5,889 nt of DNA from the NCBI GenBank assembly GCA_964505325.1, contig CAZDHT010000298.1:1-5889 (forward strand), given 5' to 3'. Every line of letters begins with the position of its first letter. Positions within the stretch are counted from its first letter, which is position 1. A program made the translations under genes and the position numbers. The notes under the pieces are model-generated. The model ran no database searches and was not told where the DNA came from. It was given only the letters and a program-made list of their open reading frames with translations. Positions 1 through 5,889 of the stretch are shown in pieces. This DNA is from CAZDHT01 sp964505325. Its GTDB lineage: Bacteria > Planctomycetota > PUPC01.

Positions 1-367
1 AGGGCACGAGCACGGCGGGCGCCGGCAGCGGATGCGTTGCGGGAAGGTATAGATTCGCGGTGACGTAGTAGAGGGGCTGGCTTTCGATGATGATTTTCTC
101 GATGGTGACGTCGCTGCGTTCGATGCGTCCCACGGTCTGCGGGCGGAGGGGCGTCCGTTTGGGGAACTCACCGAGGAGTTCAGCCAGATTGCGGCGGACC
201 TTGCGCTGCCACCGCTGCACGTCCGCCGGCGACTTCAGCCGCGCGATCTCGGCATCCAGGTTCCGCTCGAGCTCGGCCTCGTGCCGTCGGAGAAACGTGT
301 CGAACGCCTTCGCGGCTCGGTCCCGATCCTTCTTGTTCCTGAAAACGCGCAGTTCCGTACTCGCCAT
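1..367 (-). CDS. Alpha/beta hydrolase, acetyl-xylan-esterase-like, N-terminal part (runs off left edge)
   Basis: The minus-strand frame is open from an ATG at 367-365 to the window edge (122 codons). A purine-rich AAAGGGA lies just upstream as ribosome binding site. Residues about 10-60 are highly charged and probably helical. Residues 64-122 look like the entry to an alpha/beta hydrolase domain of the acetyl xylan esterase / dienelactone hydrolase type: LGEFPKRTPL, then IEKIIIESQP, then YYVTANLYLP and a Pro-rich stretch leading into APAVLVP, normally the first core beta-strand. The nucleophile elbow and the Asp and His of the triad would lie outside the window, so activity cannot be judged. 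In-frame ATGs at 406 and 403 would add 13 residues but lack a good ribosome binding site. No signal peptide is seen, so it is probably cytoplasmic unless the start is wrong. Family assignment is from remembered motif patterns; the exact substrate is unknown. Confidence 0.75.
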   Translation of the reverse strand, partial: MASTELRVFRNKKDRDRAAKAFDTFLRRHEAELERNLDAEIARLKSPADVQRWQRKVRRNLAELLGEFPKRTPLRPQTVGRIERSDVTIEKIIIESQPLYYVTANLYLPATHPLPAPAVLVP

Positions 368-385
368 TGGCCCGTCCCTTTCCAG

Positions 386-399
386 TGTCCAGGTGGACA
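386..399. promoter_or_regulatory. 14-bp palindrome, candidate operator for the hydrolase gene
   Basis: TGTCCA-GG-TGGACA is a perfect inverted repeat with 6-base arms and a 2-base centre. It lies 18 bases upstream of the hydrolase ATG and just downstream of the weak leftward promoter candidate, where a repressor could block transcription. The regulator is not in the window. A palindrome of this size could also occur by chance. Confidence 0.3.
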
Positions 400-401
400 G
401 C

Positions 402-430
402 ATCATGCCGACAAGTCGCGGCGGGCGCAA
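402..430 (-). promoter_or_regulatory. Weak candidate promoter for the leftward hydrolase gene
   Basis: Read on the minus strand, TTGCGC (430-425) and CATGAT (407-402) are separated by exactly 17 bases. The -35 matches consensus at only 3 of 6 positions and the -10 at 4 of 6. Predicted transcription start would fall at the edge of the palindrome at 386-399. It is the best-spaced pair I found in this direction, but it is weak. Confidence 0.2.
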
Positions 431-505
431 GCCTCGTCACGTGTCGCGCAGCAGGATCTGTTCGATCACCGGCGCGAGCCGCTCGGCCGCGCGCCTCTTG
501 GCCGG

Positions 506-534
506 TTGCCCGTCGCGGGTGAATGTGATATAAG
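506..534 (+). promoter_or_regulatory. Sigma70-like extended -10 promoter for the rightward gene cluster
   Basis: TTGCCC (506-511) and TATAAG (529-534) are separated by 17 bases, and a TG at 526-527 gives an extended -10 (TGATATAAG). The -10 matches consensus at 5 of 6 positions and the -35 at 4 of 6. This A/T-rich spot stands out in otherwise GC-rich DNA. The predicted start is near 541, giving a short leader of about 20 bases before the ATG at 563. It would drive the lipoprotein gene and, by read-through, the two genes after it. The consensus used is the general bacterial one; promoters of this organism group are less well known. Confidence 0.45.
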
Positions 535-548
535 GAGCCGCCGCAGAC

Positions 549-555
549 AAAGGAG
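549..555 (+). promoter_or_regulatory. Ribosome binding site fixing the lipoprotein start
   Basis: AAAGGAG lies 7 bases before the ATG at 563. The same frame is open upstream to before 281, so this site, together with the lipoprotein signal that begins at 563, decides the start. Confidence 0.75.
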
Positions 556-562
556 AAGCGCA

Positions 563-3286
563 ATGCGCAAACCGACTCTCGTATTGGTGCTCGTGGGGCT
601 GGTTGTGTCGGGCTGTCGGCAGCCGGAGGACGCCGGCACGGCGACGGCAAAGACCAGGCCGCCGACGAAGATCCGGACTGAGCTGCGCAAGCCCCCCAAG
701 CCGTGGTCTCTTGGATCGGACACCGAGAAGCTTCGCACTGAGCCGGTGAGGTTCGTCCGGCCGCCCACCGTGGTGAAGGAGGGCGGCGGCGTGCGGGTCA
801 AGTTCGCGGCGAACACCGAGGCCGACGTGGCGGTGTACGTCGAAGACGCCGAGGGCAGGATCGTTCGACACCTGGCAGCAGGCATGCTCGGCAAGGACGC
901 GCCGGAGCCGCTGGCGCCGGGCAGCCTGGCGCAGTCGCTTCTCTGGGACCGCCAAGATGATCTTGGCAAACCGGTGCCTGCCGGAAAGTACCAGATCCGG
1001 GTTGCCGCCGGTCTCCAGGCCGACTACGCGGGCACCGCCTTCACCGAGAAGAGCGGGCCGGGCAACATCACGGGCGAGGTGATGGGTCTGGCGGCGGGAG
1101 CGGGCGGCCGAGTGTACGTCCTGACCCAGCGCTGGCACAGCGGCCACTGGAACGCGACCTCCGTCCACGTGTTCGGGCCCAGCGGCCGCTACGAAAAGAC
1201 CATCAAGCCCTTCCCGTCCAACGTCCCGCCCGAGCGGCTCAAAGGTGTCGGCGCGCTCAAGGCCCCCGACGGCCGCGCCCTCCCGGTCGTCCACCGCGTC
1301 GTGGCAATGAGCTTCTACCCGTGGGAGGACATGCCGCACCAGATGGCCGTGACGCCCGACGGCCGGCTTCAGATGGTGGTCGTGGGCGCCGGTTACGACA
1401 AGAAGCCGATCCAGTACCTGGCCGCCATCGATTGCCGCGATGGAGCGCCCTGTGAAGGGTATCCGGGCACTCCGCTGCTCGGCCGCGCCAACGTCGGGCG
1501 GTTGCACCTGGCGCCTGCCTCGGACGGCAAGGCCGTTTACCTCACCGGCCTGAACTCGAGGTCGGCACGAGTCAACGTTCCCGGCACGAACCCGCCCGTC
1601 GTCTACCGCGTGGACCTCGACACGCGCGGCCCGGCCAAGCCGTTCTTCGGCGAGCCAGAGGGGACCGGCAAGGATGAAAAGCATTTGCGCGACCCGCGAG
1701 GTATTGCCACCGACGGCCAAGGGCATCTCTTTGTCGCCGATTTCAAGAATGATCGTGTGGTCGTCGTGCGCGAGAAGGATCGCAAGTTCGTTAGGGCCGT
1801 CACCGTGCCCGCACCGGCCTGGGTCGGTGTGCATCACAAGACCGGGGCGCTCTACGTGCGGAGCGGCGACGCGGTCGTCAAGTTCCCCACTTGGCGCCGG
1901 CCGGAGGAAGCGGCCCGGCTCAAGCTGCCTGCCGTTCCTGACGCGGACAAAGGCCGGGTCCGCTGGCACTTCGCGTTGGCCCAGCAGGCCGAGTCAGCCG
2001 TGCTATGGGTCGGCCGCAGCCGCGGCGGCGGGCTGATGCGCTGTATCGACCGGGGCAAGGAATTCGGCCCGCTGGAAAACGCAGGCTATCACCCCAGCCG
2101 CAGGCTGTGGAACATCTCCGTCGGCCAGCAGCGCCGGGAGGTCGCCTGCAAGGTCGGGTGGCGCACGCTCCGGATTCTCGACGAAGCGACCGGCAAGACG
2201 CGAGACCTCCGCCCGACCGGCTCTCCCGGGCAGACCTATCGCCTCGGGCCGAACGGCCAGGTGTACGGAATAGACCACTGGAAGTACGGCATCCGCCGCT
2301 GGGACAGGAACGGCAGGTACATGCCGTTCAAGGCGACCGTCGGCGACAAAGAGCTCGAGGGCCGCCTGCCCAGCAAACCGTCGGGTACGACCTCGTGGGA
2401 GCGTGACTTCTGTGTCGACCGCGCGGGCAACGTGTACGTCAAGCACCGCGGCAAGCACTACCACGGCCGGATGCGCGTCGACGTATACGACCTTGACGGC
2501 AACTTCAAACGCACCGCCATCTGGGTCGTCACGGACGGCGCACTCGGCCCGCGGGTCGACCTTCGCGGGAACCTCTACCTCGCCGACACGATCAAGCCGC
2601 TCGGCCGCCGCCATCCCGAAGCACTGACCGACCGCCTGCCCAGCGTGCTTTCGTCCCGACAGTACACCTGGATGTACGGCAGCATGGTCAAGTTCGGCCC
2701 TCAGGGCGGCGCTATCTGGTTCCCGATCCGGACCCAGGTCGATGAGTACGCCTTCGACGGCAAGCCCAAGCTCGACCCCAGCCTGCCGAAAGAAAAAGTC
2801 TCGTCCATTCACAGCGGGCGGCTGTACTACAAGCCGGCCGTGCTCCAGGGCGCGCTGTGGTGGCGGTTCGACTGCTCGTACGTGCTCGACATGCACCGTT
2901 CACACAATATCCGCTGTCACTGCACGGCGATGGAGTTCGACATCGACGACTTTGGCCGCGTCTTCTACCCGGACCAGGGCCGCTTCCGGATTGTCGTGCG
3001 CGACACCAACGGCAACGCGATACTGAAGTTCGGCGGATACGGCAACCAGGATTCCTGCGGGCCGGCCAGCTATGTGCTCGACCCGAAGGCCAGCGTTTTG
3101 CGAAGCCGCCGGGCCGACGATCCGCCCACCGTGGTCAGTCCCTTCGCCCAGCCGGAGATCGCCTTCGCGTGGATCGTCGGCCTGGGGGTTTCAGACAAGT
3201 ACGTCTACGTCGCCGACGCGCTCAACCGCCGCGTGCTGCGGGTCAGGTTATCCTACGAATGCGATACGCGCGTGGCAGTCCCATAG
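563..3286 (+). CDS. Lipoprotein with FlgD-like Ig domain and NHL-type beta-propeller
   Basis: The product has 907 residues. It starts with a lipoprotein signal: Arg2-Lys3, a Leu/Val-rich core and a lipobox Val-Ser-Gly-Cys with the lipidated Cys at 18. Arg, not Asp, follows the Cys, which by the E. coli rule allows sorting to the outer membrane. A Pro/Lys-rich linker follows to about residue 70. Residues 75-154 resemble the FlgD-type Ig fold (VYVEDAEGRIVRHL, later PVPAGKYQIRV). The rest looks like propeller blades of NHL type, for example DPRGIATDGQGHLFVADFKN from 377, CVDRAGNVYV near 617, FDIDDFGRVFYPD near 792 and a last blade at 872-896 (VYVADALNRRVLRV). Cys-His-Cys at 785-787 precedes one blade. 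There is no CXXCH haem motif and no visible enzyme active site. It probably acts as an extracytoplasmic binding or scaffold protein, but this is not proven. The next gene starts 28 bases later, which suggests an operon. Confidence 0.85.
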   Translation: MRKPTLVLVLVGLVVSGCRQPEDAGTATAKTRPPTKIRTELRKPPKPWSLGSDTEKLRTEPVRFVRPPTVVKEGGGVRVKFAANTEADVAVYVEDAEGRIVRHLAAGMLGKDAPEPLAPGSLAQSLLWDRQDDLGKPVPAGKYQIRVAAGLQADYAGTAFTEKSGPGNITGEVMGLAAGAGGRVYVLTQRWHSGHWNATSVHVFGPSGRYEKTIKPFPSNVPPERLKGVGALKAPDGRALPVVHRVVAMSFYPWEDMPHQMAVTPDGRLQMVVVGAGYDKKPIQYLAAIDCRDGAPCEGYPGTPLLGRANVGRLHLAPASDGKAVYLTGLNSRSARVNVPGTNPPVVYRVDLDTRGPAKPFFGEPEGTGKDEKHLRDPRGIATDGQGHLFVADFKNDRVVVVREKDRKFVRAVTVPAPAWVGVHHKTGALYVRSGDAVVKFPTWRRPEEAARLKLPAVPDADKGRVRWHFALAQQAESAVLWVGRSRGGGLMRCIDRGKEFGPLENAGYHPSRRLWNISVGQQRREVACKVGWRTLRILDEATGKTRDLRPTGSPGQTYRLGPNGQVYGIDHWKYGIRRWDRNGRYMPFKATVGDKELEGRLPSKPSGTTSWERDFCVDRAGNVYVKHRGKHYHGRMRVDVYDLDGNFKRTAIWVVTDGALGPRVDLRGNLYLADTIKPLGRRHPEALTDRLPSVLSSRQYTWMYGSMVKFGPQGGAIWFPIRTQVDEYAFDGKPKLDPSLPKEKVSSIHSGRLYYKPAVLQGALWWRFDCSYVLDMHRSHNIRCHCTAMEFDIDDFGRVFYPDQGRFRIVVRDTNGNAILKFGGYGNQDSCGPASYVLDPKASVLRSRRADDPPTVVSPFAQPEIAFAWIVGLGVSDKYVYVADALNRRVLRVRLSYECDTRVAVP

Positions 3287-3314
3287 GCTTTCTTCAGCGG
3301 AGGCAGGTCAGACA

Positions 3315-4574
3315 ATGACGGCAAAGCGATACGCATTGGTCGGAACGGGAGGTCGAGGTCTCGGGATGTTCGCCCGCTCGCTGAGCGCGGACTTCCCCGA
3401 GCACGCGGAGCTGGTCGCCCTGTGCGACGTGAACCCGCTCCGGATGGCCGCGGTGGCGGCCGAACTGCCGGCGCCGGTCCCGACGTTCACCGATTTCCAG
3501 GAGATGCTCCGACAGGCGGACCCGGACGCCGTGGTCGTCGCAACCAAGGACTGCACCCACGCAGAGTATGTCATCGCCGCGCTGAACGCCGGCAAGCGCG
3601 CCATCAGCGAGAAGCCGCTTTGCACCACGGCGAAGCAGTGCCGCGACATCCTCGCCGCGGCCGCGCAGAGCAGCGCCACTTGCCGCGTCACCCACAACGC
3701 CCGCTACGGCGCGGCAGACGCCATCATCCGCAACCTCCTGAAGTCCGGCCGCATCGGCACGCCGCTGTTCATACAGTTCGACGAGACGCTCGACCGCTGC
3801 CACGGCGCCGACTACTTCCGCCGATGGCACCGGCAAAAGGCCAACAGCGGCGGCCTGCTTATCCACAAAGCGAGCCACCATTTCGATTGCCTGAACTGGT
3901 GGGCCGGCTCGAAGCCCGAATGGGTCAGCGCCCAGGGCCGGCTGCGGTTCTACGGCGCCAACGGACCGTTCCGCCACACCCGCTGCCGCGACTGTCCCCA
4001 CGCCGAACGCTGCGACTTCCACGTCGACATGTTCCAGCGCGAAAGATACCGCAAGCTCTACCTCGAAACCGAGTCGGCCGACGGGTACCTCCGGGACGGC
4101 TGCGTTTTCGACCCGGCCATCGACATCGAGGACGAGATGGGGGTGCTGCTCCGGTACGAGAACGGCCTCCAGGTCAGCTACACGCTGGTGGCGCACTCGC
4201 CGTACGAGTCGCAGCGGCTCGTCGTCGAAGGCACCGACGGCCGGCTCGAATACTTCGGCCGCAGCGCGACCGGCTTCGCGATGGGCGGCGCCCACTTGCC
4301 CGGCATCGAAGAGATCAGCGCCGAATGGCTCAAGCTGTACCTGCCCGCGGAGGGCGTGATCGACGTGCCCATCGAGCGGCCGGAGGGCAGCCACGGCGGG
4401 GCCGACCCGCAGCTTCGGAACGATTTCTTCAACCGGCCCTGGGACGCCGAGCCCAACGAACAGATGGCCTCGGTGGAGGAAGCCGTCCAGGCGATACTGG
4501 TCGGCGTCGCGGGCAACAAGTCGATGGCCACCGGCCGGCCCGTCAGCGTGCAGCAATTGCTGGAAGAAGACTGA
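3315..4574 (+). CDS. Gfo/Idh/MocA family NAD(P)-dependent oxidoreductase with Cys cluster
   Basis: The product has 419 residues. GGAGG at 3299-3303 lies 11 bases before the ATG. The N-terminal Rossmann fold shows the dinucleotide motif GTGGRG (10-15), Asp38 at the end of the second strand (favouring NAD over NADP), THAEYV near 81 and the family signature EKP at 99-101, whose Lys100 is usually catalytic. The C-terminal domain contains SGGLLIHKASHHFD (178-191). His188 and Asp191 match the conserved His and Asp of the family, while His184-Lys185 replace the more common Asp and its neighbour. A Cys-x2-Cys-x5-Cys cluster at 224, 227 and 233, with His nearby, could bind a metal; similar clusters are known in some members. 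There is no Tat or Sec signal, unlike many relatives in this phylum, so it is probably cytoplasmic. Likely role: oxidation or epimerisation of a sugar or inositol; substrate unknown. Confidence 0.92.
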   Translation: MTAKRYALVGTGGRGLGMFARSLSADFPEHAELVALCDVNPLRMAAVAAELPAPVPTFTDFQEMLRQADPDAVVVATKDCTHAEYVIAALNAGKRAISEKPLCTTAKQCRDILAAAAQSSATCRVTHNARYGAADAIIRNLLKSGRIGTPLFIQFDETLDRCHGADYFRRWHRQKANSGGLLIHKASHHFDCLNWWAGSKPEWVSAQGRLRFYGANGPFRHTRCRDCPHAERCDFHVDMFQRERYRKLYLETESADGYLRDGCVFDPAIDIEDEMGVLLRYENGLQVSYTLVAHSPYESQRLVVEGTDGRLEYFGRSATGFAMGGAHLPGIEEISAEWLKLYLPAEGVIDVPIERPEGSHGGADPQLRNDFFNRPWDAEPNEQMASVEEAVQAILVGVAGNKSMATGRPVSVQQLLEED

Positions 4575-4589
4575 CCGGCGCTTCCGGTC
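4573..4589 (+). other. Small intercistronic hairpin overlapping the oxidoreductase stop codon
   Basis: GACCGG-CGCTT-CCGGTC forms a perfect 6-bp stem (5 G:C pairs) with a 5-base loop. It begins within the stop codon (4572-4574) and ends 8 bases before the next ribosome binding site. It is followed by TCTTGG, not a T-run, so it is a poor intrinsic terminator. It could protect or tune the mRNA between the two genes, or simply be chance. Confidence 0.35.
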
Positions 4590-4597
4590 TCTTGGTG

Positions 4598-4602
4598 AGG
4601 AG
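4598..4602 (+). promoter_or_regulatory. Ribosome binding site fixing the GTG start of the beta-helix gene
   Basis: AGGAG lies 7 bases before GTG at 4610. In-frame TTG (4592) and GTG (4595) lie upstream but have no comparable site, and the signal peptide is well formed from 4610. Confidence 0.7.
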
Positions 4603-4609
4603 AATTCCC

Positions 4610-5854
4610 GTGCGAATCCACTTTGCAGCAAAGGTCGTCGCACTCGTGGTGCTGTTCTCGTCGGCCCCGGCCTCGGCGAGGGAGGTCACCGTCCGCAGCA
4701 TCGATGCGCTCAAGAAGGCTCTCTATCGGGCGGAACCCGGCACGACGGTCCTTATCGCCCCCGGCACCTATGCGGCGCCGAAGGGACGCAAGGTCTTCTA
4801 CCTGGCCGGCGTCAAGGGCACGCCGAAGGCGCCGATCGAAATCCGCGCCGCGGACCCGAAGAACCCGCCAATCTTCCGAGCGGGCAACGAGTGCTTTCAC
4901 CTCAACCGTTGCAGCTACATCGTCGTGGACGGCATTATCTGCGAGGGCGCCCACGTGAACAACATGCAGTTCGATTTCTGCGACCACCTGGTCGTCAAGA
5001 ACTGCGTCTCGCGCAACATGGCGGCCACCCTCAACAACCAGAACTGCGATGGCATCAAGATGCCGGGCACCCGTGAATTCCTGTTCTACAACTGCACGGT
5101 CGAGAAATGGGGCTTCAAGGGCTCCGCCGTCGATATGGTCGGCTGCGCCCGCGGGCTGATGGCGCGATGCCGCTTCTCCTACCCGAAGCTCACCGGCGGG
5201 GGCGCCAACTGCACGCAGCCCAAGAGCGGCACGTTCGGCATCGGCATCTACAAGTGCCGCTTCGACGACGCGTCCCTCCGCGCGGTGCAATTCGGCGGCG
5301 CCGGCAGGCCGATGCACCTTGGCACCAAGTCCCGGCAGTCCGGCCTGGACCAGGTGGCGATGGGCAACGTCATCGTCTCGGGCGAGTGCCCGGTCGTCTT
5401 CGCTTGTGCGTCCGACTGCGTCTTCGCGTACAACACCATCGTCCGGCCCGGCGGGTACGTCGTGCGGGTCCTGAAGGAGGGCGACTACAAGCCGATGTCG
5501 AACAACCGGATGTTCAGGAACCTGATCGTATACGACCGCCGGCTGATCTTCTTGCAGAACAGCCGCGGCACGTTCCCCAAAGCCGTGTCGTGGGTGGAGA
5601 ACTACTGGTACAACCGCGCCGACCCGTCCCGCAGCATTCCCAAGCTCCCCGTGCCGGAAAAATCCCCTGCCGGCGGGAGGGATCCCAGGCTGGACAAGAG
5701 CTTAGTTCCGGCGGGTGATGGGCCCGCGACCGCCTACGGCGCCGGTGCGGCCGCGCTCGACGCCGCCTGGGCCAAGCACACCGACAAGTTCAAGTGGGCC
5801 TGGGAACAGGCCCGTGAACTCGAGAGGGCCGCAAAGCAGCAGGATACCCGGTGA
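4610..5854 (+). CDS. Secreted right-handed parallel beta-helix protein (pectate-lyase-like fold)
   Basis: The product has 414 residues from a GTG start. A Sec signal peptide is clear: Arg2, Lys8, a Val/Leu core and a cleavage site Ala-Ser-Ala after residue 23. After it comes the usual entry of such proteins: an ALKKAL helix (33-38), AEPGTTVLIAPGTY (41-54) and then PIEIRA (75-80). From about 90 to 330 there are repeated short strands ending in turns, such as HLVVKNC, FLFYNC, LMARC and IGIYKC, typical of a beta-helix with a cysteine or asparagine ladder. All 14 cysteines fall between 95 and 270. The tail carries LPVPEKSPAGGRDPRL, YGAGA and a charged C-terminal helix. The family often binds or cleaves polysaccharide. 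Lys205 and Arg224 recall the catalytic Lys/Arg pair of PL6 lyases, but the calcium-binding Glu residues of that family are not present, so lyase activity is unproven. It follows the oxidoreductase gene by 35 bases. Confidence 0.85.
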   Translation: MRIHFAAKVVALVVLFSSAPASAREVTVRSIDALKKALYRAEPGTTVLIAPGTYAAPKGRKVFYLAGVKGTPKAPIEIRAADPKNPPIFRAGNECFHLNRCSYIVVDGIICEGAHVNNMQFDFCDHLVVKNCVSRNMAATLNNQNCDGIKMPGTREFLFYNCTVEKWGFKGSAVDMVGCARGLMARCRFSYPKLTGGGANCTQPKSGTFGIGIYKCRFDDASLRAVQFGGAGRPMHLGTKSRQSGLDQVAMGNVIVSGECPVVFACASDCVFAYNTIVRPGGYVVRVLKEGDYKPMSNNRMFRNLIVYDRRLIFLQNSRGTFPKAVSWVENYWYNRADPSRSIPKLPVPEKSPAGGRDPRLDKSLVPAGDGPATAYGAGAAALDAAWAKHTDKFKWAWEQARELERAAKQQDTR

Positions 5855-5889
5855 GCAAAGCCGGTCCGAGGCCCCGGCGCCCGAGGCGG
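5851..5889 (+). CDS. Possible next gene of the operon, first 13 codons only
   Basis: A GTG at 5851 overlaps the stop of the beta-helix gene as GTGA, a common arrangement for translational coupling. AGGA at 5841-5844 lies 6 bases upstream. The frame is open to the right edge and gives a very basic N-terminus (SKAGPRPRRPRR after the start). It is too short to assign a family, and the open frame could be chance in GC-rich DNA. Confidence 0.3.
   Translation, partial: MSKAGPRPRRPRR

Noticed and set aside
281..562. Upstream extension of the lipoprotein frame
   Set aside because: It would bury the lipoprotein signal peptide inside the protein and overlap the divergent hydrolase gene; the ribosome binding site is directly before 563.
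437..1969. Long open frame on the minus strand, opposite the lipoprotein gene
   Set aside because: It is codon-aligned with the plus-strand lipoprotein gene and is a by-product of GC-rich codons; the translation shows no recognisable domain and no ribosome binding site. Only its last 37 codons, outside the gene, look protein-like.
762..3135. 14-base direct repeat CCGCCCACCGTGGT at 762-775 and 3122-3135
   Set aside because: Both copies encode Pro-Pro-Thr-Val-Val in the same gene; in GC-rich coding DNA this is likely chance or shared codon preference, not a recombination site.
563..3286. Possible cytochrome or haem-binding role of the Cys-containing lipoprotein
   Set aside because: No CXXCH motif occurs in the protein; Cys-His-Cys at 785-787 does not fit a c-type haem site.
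4573..4600. Intrinsic terminator after the oxidoreductase gene
   Set aside because: The hairpin is short and is followed by TCTTGG, not a run of T, and the next gene begins only 35 bases after the stop.
3422..4609. Upstream extension of the beta-helix frame through the oxidoreductase gene
   Set aside because: The extension is an Arg/Pro-rich out-of-frame reading of the oxidoreductase. The GTG at 4610 with a ribosome binding site and a signal peptide gives the real start.
3294..4643. Long open frame on the minus strand, opposite the oxidoreductase gene
   Set aside because: The plus strand encodes a clear Gfo/Idh/MocA enzyme with its motifs; the minus frame is low-complexity Val/Ala/Gly/Arg sequence without family features.

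Overview
The window is GC-rich bacterial DNA with strongly G/C-ending codons. It looks like the chromosome of a Planctomycetota-type (PVC superphylum) organism or a metagenomic relative. This is inferred from the gene families: a divergent alpha/beta hydrolase of the acetyl-xylan-esterase type, an NHL-propeller lipoprotein with a FlgD-like Ig domain, a Gfo/Idh/MocA oxidoreductase with a Cys cluster, and a secreted right-handed beta-helix protein. No rRNA, tRNA, CRISPR array, transposase or integrase was seen.

Layout. Positions 1-367 (minus strand) hold the first 122 codons of the hydrolase, which runs off the left edge. Positions 368-562 are a divergent intergenic region. It carries a good sigma70-like extended -10 promoter reading right (506-534), a weaker candidate promoter reading left (402-430), and a 14-bp palindrome (386-399) that could be an operator for the hydrolase. 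Rightwards follow three complete genes on the plus strand, each with its own Shine-Dalgarno sequence and separated by only 28 and 35 bases: a 907-aa NHL lipoprotein (563-3286), a 419-aa oxidoreductase (3315-4574) and a 414-aa secreted beta-helix protein (4610-5854, GTG start). A small perfect hairpin overlaps the stop of the oxidoreductase gene (4573-4589). A possible fourth gene starts with a GTGA overlap at 5851 and leaves the window after 13 codons.

How the genes may work together (inference). The spacing suggests one operon. The lipoprotein propeller would sit on a membrane facing the periplasm or outside, and the beta-helix protein would be exported, with a fold typical of polysaccharide-binding or polysaccharide-cleaving proteins. 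The oxidoreductase has no export signal and would oxidise or epimerise a sugar or cyclitol in the cytoplasm. The divergent esterase-like hydrolase could remove acyl groups from the same substrate. This fits a glycan-use locus, but no gene here has a recognisable specific substrate. I see an accessory carbohydrate cluster of known families, not a clearly new defence or mobile system.
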